DNA of 64,000 nt from Pyrenopolyporus hunteri. Taxonomy: Eukaryota > Ascomycota > Sordariomycetes > Xylariales > Hypoxylaceae. The notes below the pieces were generated by a model that did no database searches, was not told where the DNA came from, and saw only the letters and a list, made by a program, of their open reading frames with translations. This document shows positions 59,687-64,000 of this stretch, piece by piece (the first letter of the stretch is position 1; the number at the start of each line of letters is the position of its first letter). Both the position numbers and the translations under genes were made by a program. The DNA lies in the NCBI GenBank assembly GCA_902806595.1, contig CADCXC010000018.1:496001-560000 (forward strand). Direction: 5' to 3'.

Positions 59687-62600
59687 TATCCATATGGATG
59701 ATGGATGTGTGTATGTACACGCACAACGACTACCAAACCGGCCGATCTCTCGGTAACTCAGGACGATCCAACTCGGCGGCACCACTGATTACCGCACATG
59801 TCGGTCGAAGCGGCGGTAAGCTTAAATCTGCCTTCTATCACTCGACAATTCTCCGGGCCGAATTGTACGAATGAGTTGTACGTGGTCAGCATTCCCACGT
59901 GTCGCACCGTATGCGATTTCCGATTCATCGTGCGGTTACGTTTACCTAACCCTTCAACCCAGCCCCATCTGCCCCCTGTCTTTCTCTCCCTTCCCTAAAG
60001 GCTTATTCTCCTCACACAGACTTATAATCGAAGCCACGAAGTGACTAGTCAGTTCAATAGACCAGTCCTGCTCCGTCTGTGCTCCATTCTCCATCCACAT
60101 ATTGCGGTCCATAGCAGGTACCTACCTATATGTAAGTTCAGACAGCTACCTAAGCTATGTTGGATTACGTGAGAAGATTGTTCTTCGGTTTTAGTATTGT
60201 ATGTACGGGTCCGTACACGAAGGATAATTAGCAGGTAAGTACATGCATCCTCGAAAGCAGCCAGAGCACATAATCTTGATCGCCTTTAACTACCCTCTCC
60301 GCCTTCTCCATCCTCTCTACGGATTATCCACTTCATCTATCTTACGGCTTCTATGTATTCCATCCTGTCTTCACCTAGGTACCTTGGACACTTACACCTT
60401 AGACACCTATTCGAATTGCTGTCGAATTACCTACCTTCTCAAATTACTCTCGGATCATAACCCATCCGTTAAAGGGGTCGTCGATCACGTGTGAAGTGTG
60501 CAGCCCCTATGGCGTGTTTCTAATAGTAGTCAGGCCTTTTTTTTTTTTTTTTTTCCTCATTAGTGTCGAAGCCGCTTGCGCGTCCTCCTCCCCTTCAAGA
60601 GACTTGCGTGTCTCCAGCCAATGATAGAGTCGCCACCGTTCTCGAACGTCGAATCCCACCGCCCCTTGTCTGGTGATTTGCTAAGCCGGTCGATTCCCTT
60701 CTGGCTCATGCTACGTTGCTTGCTTTCGGCTCATTACGTACCGTACATGTCGTCTAAATGTCGAGCCTTGGCAGTCCCCTCAATCCAGAGACCCGCGACC
60801 GGGCTGCCACGAATACGGTGTCTACTGGTTTATGTATATCACGTAACATTGTTAACCAAAAACCGAGCCCATCCCGCAGTGCGGAGCAGAGCTGCTTCGC
60901 CGTTACTATATTTTATACATGAGGAATAGAAAACTTTTCCTCGCATAGAGTAGCTTGAGAGGAGAACCGCACCCTCTTAAAACGCCACAATATTACAAAG
61001 AGTACAGAGCACGCCCCAAGCAGGAGAGTAGATACATGAGGTTTCATTATCGGCTTGGTCCGATCCAAGACGCTTACTCGTCCCCATCCAAGCGAGGGTT
61101 GCCCCCAAGCCCGGCCCGCTCGAAGCTCCAAAGGCCTACTCGACACGGCAGGTATCCATAGCAATCCAAAATCGCGTACGAGCCTCACCATCGTAAACCG
61201 GGACGTAGTCACTGAATTCTCTAGCCAGCACAGCACAGCCAAGTCGTCGAATTTGTCGCCATAATATGAGATAACCGTGGCAGAAGTTACAAATCGACAC
61301 CTACATTAGGGTAGTTAGCTATGTTCTCAGGCAGGCTGACATGAGCTGCTCTGTCTGTATGTATTCGCCGGGACGCGCGTCTTCGTCTTCACACGGGCTC
61401 CCGTTCAGTGGAGGAAGTCCCCCTAGGCCGCATAGAGCAGATCCCTGCCGATCCCCAAGTGACGGGCACACGATTGCATACCCACACTCCTTGTTCGACG
61501 TCACCGTTTAATATCGCTGTATTGTACAAGACAATACAAGGCGACACAAGACAATCCCTAACCTACCTAGACGTACTCACCTACCTTACCTACCTACTTA
61601 TGTAGATATGTACGGAGTCGCCACCTAGTAACCTAGTATAGGCACAACGAGAGCAAGCGAAGAAGGGCCGCGCTACGGTGGAACTCCTATCTCAACCCCC
61701 ATAGCACGGCTATCTCTACATAATTACCTACCTACCTACCTAGATACCTAAGGCAGGTATCCGGCGATGCGGCAACAATAACCCATTTCCTACGCGACAT
61801 ACTCTCTGCCGCGATTCCTAAATACTAGATACATCGAAGTCTATTTCCTTATATTTGGACCTTCCAGGGCCCGTGTCTAGACCCTTAGAGGCCCCGACGC
61901 CCCCTTATCACGCCGACCCTGTTCGTTCGTCCTGAACGTAGGCGATATCTCGCCAAGCCTTTTCATTACGATTATGATCTAGCGAGCCGCAAATCGATTC
62001 ATTAGACCGCCTCCAACCATATATGATAAGGTGCCCGCACCGCGGGACCCCCAAGAAACCCCCATATTGTCGATCCACCTGTGATCTTTCAAGATGTCTA
62101 CTTACCTACGGCGAAACCAGTCCGACTCGCTAGTTTCGGAAGGCTTCACAAACTCCCATATGTCCAGCACGGCTTGCTCCAACGTTGGTCAAAACTGCAC
62201 GGTATTGCCGCCGAATTTCGCCCTATCATAGTAATTAACCGCGGGCGATAAGAAGTAGGGATGTTCTGCGAATTGGGGGGTCATCACAGATACCAATTGG
62301 ACGTAACAGTTAGGACCGAGGTTCGACTCAACCCAGATCATAAACGCTTTTCCTAGAAACATTCACCACATAGCATCACATAGGTACCTATTTATTCATG
62401 TAAGCCGAAGGCGCCTGTATTCCCAGAACTAACTAGATCTATCGAGCGCTTCCACTCATTGCTATTCCCCATCAAGCTCTCAAACCGACCCTATAAATAC
62501 TAATATATACCCGCCTAAGGATACGAAAGAATCCCCTTCAGAAATTCGATTCGTAGTACTATCTTCTCAGCAGGAGCTTAACCACTCCCACAGCCGTTGA

Positions 62601-62786
62601 CTCTACCGGCTATCTCACCCTTTATCTAAAGTGATTATCTAAGGCGCTCGTATCGAATTAACGAATCTCCTTTCCCCTGTCAACCTCATCCGTTGGCCCG
62701 GCGGACCTGTAATGCACAACCAACTAGCTACACGCTGACTTCTGTCATAGATACCACTCCAATAGGTGGAGGTTTTGAATACCATT
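59687..62786. other. gene desert
   Basis: About 3.1 kb without a supportable gene. It includes a run of about 17 T residues at about 60,538-60,554 and TACCTA clusters at 60,117, 61,560-61,600 and 61,720-61,760. Frames at 60576-60929 (+) and 60913-61242 (-) are of gene-like length but have no recognisable domain; the latter contains one hydrophobic stretch. Confidence 0.4.
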
Positions 62787-64000
62787 TCACCAAGCTGAAG
62801 TATTGACGTTAGCGTTGAAAATTAATTGTTGAACGATACGTTGAATATTTTCATCACTCTCGTCCGTAATAGCGCCCTGCGACGCGTACCACTGTCCAGT
62901 TCGCTCGTCAATCGCGGTCTCGACCACTTCCGCTAAGGCTCTTACTAGGGGCCGGTCCGTGGACTCAGCTGCCGTGCAAGCGAGTATCAGATTGCGCAGG
63001 TCCGGGTCTAAATGTGGGTAGGGTTCAACTCCATTCGGGTCCGGAAGCAGGAACACTGCCGCCGTCCTAATTGGGGGACGTCTGGGTCTCACCCGGACCA
63101 TTCCAGCGCCCTTTACCGGCCAAAGGTCTCCTGCTATCGAGCGGTCGTAGGTAACCAACGCCGCCATTATCTGATATTTAGTTAAATCAAACTCTCGTCA
63201 CTAGTAGATAGAGAAGAGGGGTTAGAGGACGCGGAGGGCGTACACTTCCTATCCCATATATATTTTCGCTCACCCCGTTCTCGGCATGATATCTATTTTC
63301 CAGTTAGATCTTACCCGCGCCAGACTTAAGATTTCCCCTCGTCCGGGGACGGATTAGTCGACTTACGCTAATCTTACCATCTCATAAGCGTTCCCAAAGT
63401 CGATCAGCTTGAGAAGTGGAGTCAGCATATGCTCGTTACTACTGGCGTCCATCGGTCCGATCAAAACTGAGAATTAGTGTCAGTTCTTGCGTTTAGGAAC
63501 CCCAACCGGGCGCGGCGTACTGTTCTCGTCGTGCATATCAGCGTGAACTATCCGCCTAGGATGCCCTTTCAGAGGTATCTCCGGAACCTGCTCGGGAACG
63601 GGAACCGGCGTCTCAACAGAAGGCGGCCATCCCATGCCTATGCACATTCGAATCACTACGGAGCGAATCATGAGTTAATAAATGTTGTCGCGTTCCGCTG
63701 CCGACCATTCGCGGACTTACAGCACAGAAAAAACCTCCATAAGAGCCTATTCGGGAGGGGGCCCTTATATACGTGCTTAGCCCGGTCTATGAAATCTCCC
63801 AAGCTGCCACTATAATGAGATATCAGAAAAGGTCCCTCAAATAAGAAGGCGCCAGAAGAGCCTGAGATCGGGATCACGCAGCCGGAGAATCGTTTAAAAT
63901 CACTCACCCTTCTACCCATTCAAGGTAAATCCACTCGCCTAGTCCATGGGTTGGGACGTTAGGAAATGTTGCGCCGAGGGGATCGTTATATGGATATATA
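62787..64000 (-). CDS. kinase-like protein with HAD motif, 5' end outside window
   Basis: Six exons are visible: 63908-64000 (continuing past the edge), 63721-63809, 63521-63655, 63367-63466, 63244-63292 and 62787-63170. Introns are 98, 65, 54, 74 and 73 nt. Joins restore YLEWVEG-GSLGDFIDR, FFLC-LIRMCIGMGWPP, HDEN-ILIGPMD, MVRLA-YHAENGVSE and IYGIGS-IMAALVTYD. The pieces are kinase subdomains in order: hinge region EWIYLEWVEGGSLGDF, catalytic loop VHADMHDENI with Ala in place of the HRD arginine, and LIDFGNAYEM as the DFG segment. A helical C-lobe follows and ends NANVNTSAW. Catalytic Asp, loop Asn and DFG Asp are present, so phosphotransfer is possible. The substrate is unknown and the ATP-binding lobe lies outside the window. 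Confidence 0.82.

Noticed and set aside
60913..61242. 109-codon minus-strand frame with a hydrophobic stretch
   Set aside because: Only one membrane-like segment and no conserved pattern; the overlapping + strand frames are equally open.

Overview
The window looks like nuclear DNA of a filamentous ascomycete, most likely a Sordariomycete. The evidence is short introns (mostly 53-98 nt, GTRNGT donors, CTRAY-type branch sites, YAG acceptors), proteins of familiar filamentous-fungal type (kinesin-8, GH115, DUF1996, BIM1-like, a xi-class GST of the ECM4/GTO kind, PNG1), and a long AT-rich block saturated by mutations of the repeat-induced point mutation (RIP) type. The class assignment is an inference.

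Region 1 (1 to about 21,990) has no open reading frame of 60 codons on either strand. Its few C and G bases sit almost only in CpG. It is a graveyard of mutated repeats. One element can still be outlined: an LTR retrotransposon at 9864-16269 with two 272-bp LTRs that differ only by transitions, flanked by a 5-bp ATTTA duplication. Composition changes abruptly near 21,990.

Region 2 (22 to 45 kb) carries most of the genes: a kinesin-8 (-), a secreted GH115 alpha-glucuronidase (-), an unknown two-exon gene (-), a secreted DUF1996 protein (-), an amidase-signature hydrolase (+), a glutathionyl-hydroquinone reductase (-), a small protein with an internal duplication (-) and an acidic, probably disordered protein (-). 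I rebuilt exon structures by hand. In each multi-exon gene the summed exon lengths are divisible by three and the joins restore family motifs.

Region 3 (45 to 64 kb) is gene-poor. It holds a mariner-type MITE (46417-46810), a kinase with HND in place of HRD (+), a GPI-anchored BIM1-like copper-protein homologue whose second intron contains a pentanucleotide microsatellite (-), PNG1 with an intact catalytic triad (-), and the 3' part of a second kinase-like gene with HAD in place of HRD (-) that runs off the right edge. Its intergenic DNA (4.2 and 5.7 kb deserts) is peppered with a short palindromic TACCTAGGTA motif. Two small secreted-protein candidates, at 34.6 and 53.6 kb, are weaker calls.

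The genes do not form an evident cluster or pathway. GH115, the DUF1996 protein and the BIM1-like protein all carry signal peptides and act outside the cell or at its surface; the rest are housekeeping or unknown. I saw no tRNA, rRNA or CRISPR array.
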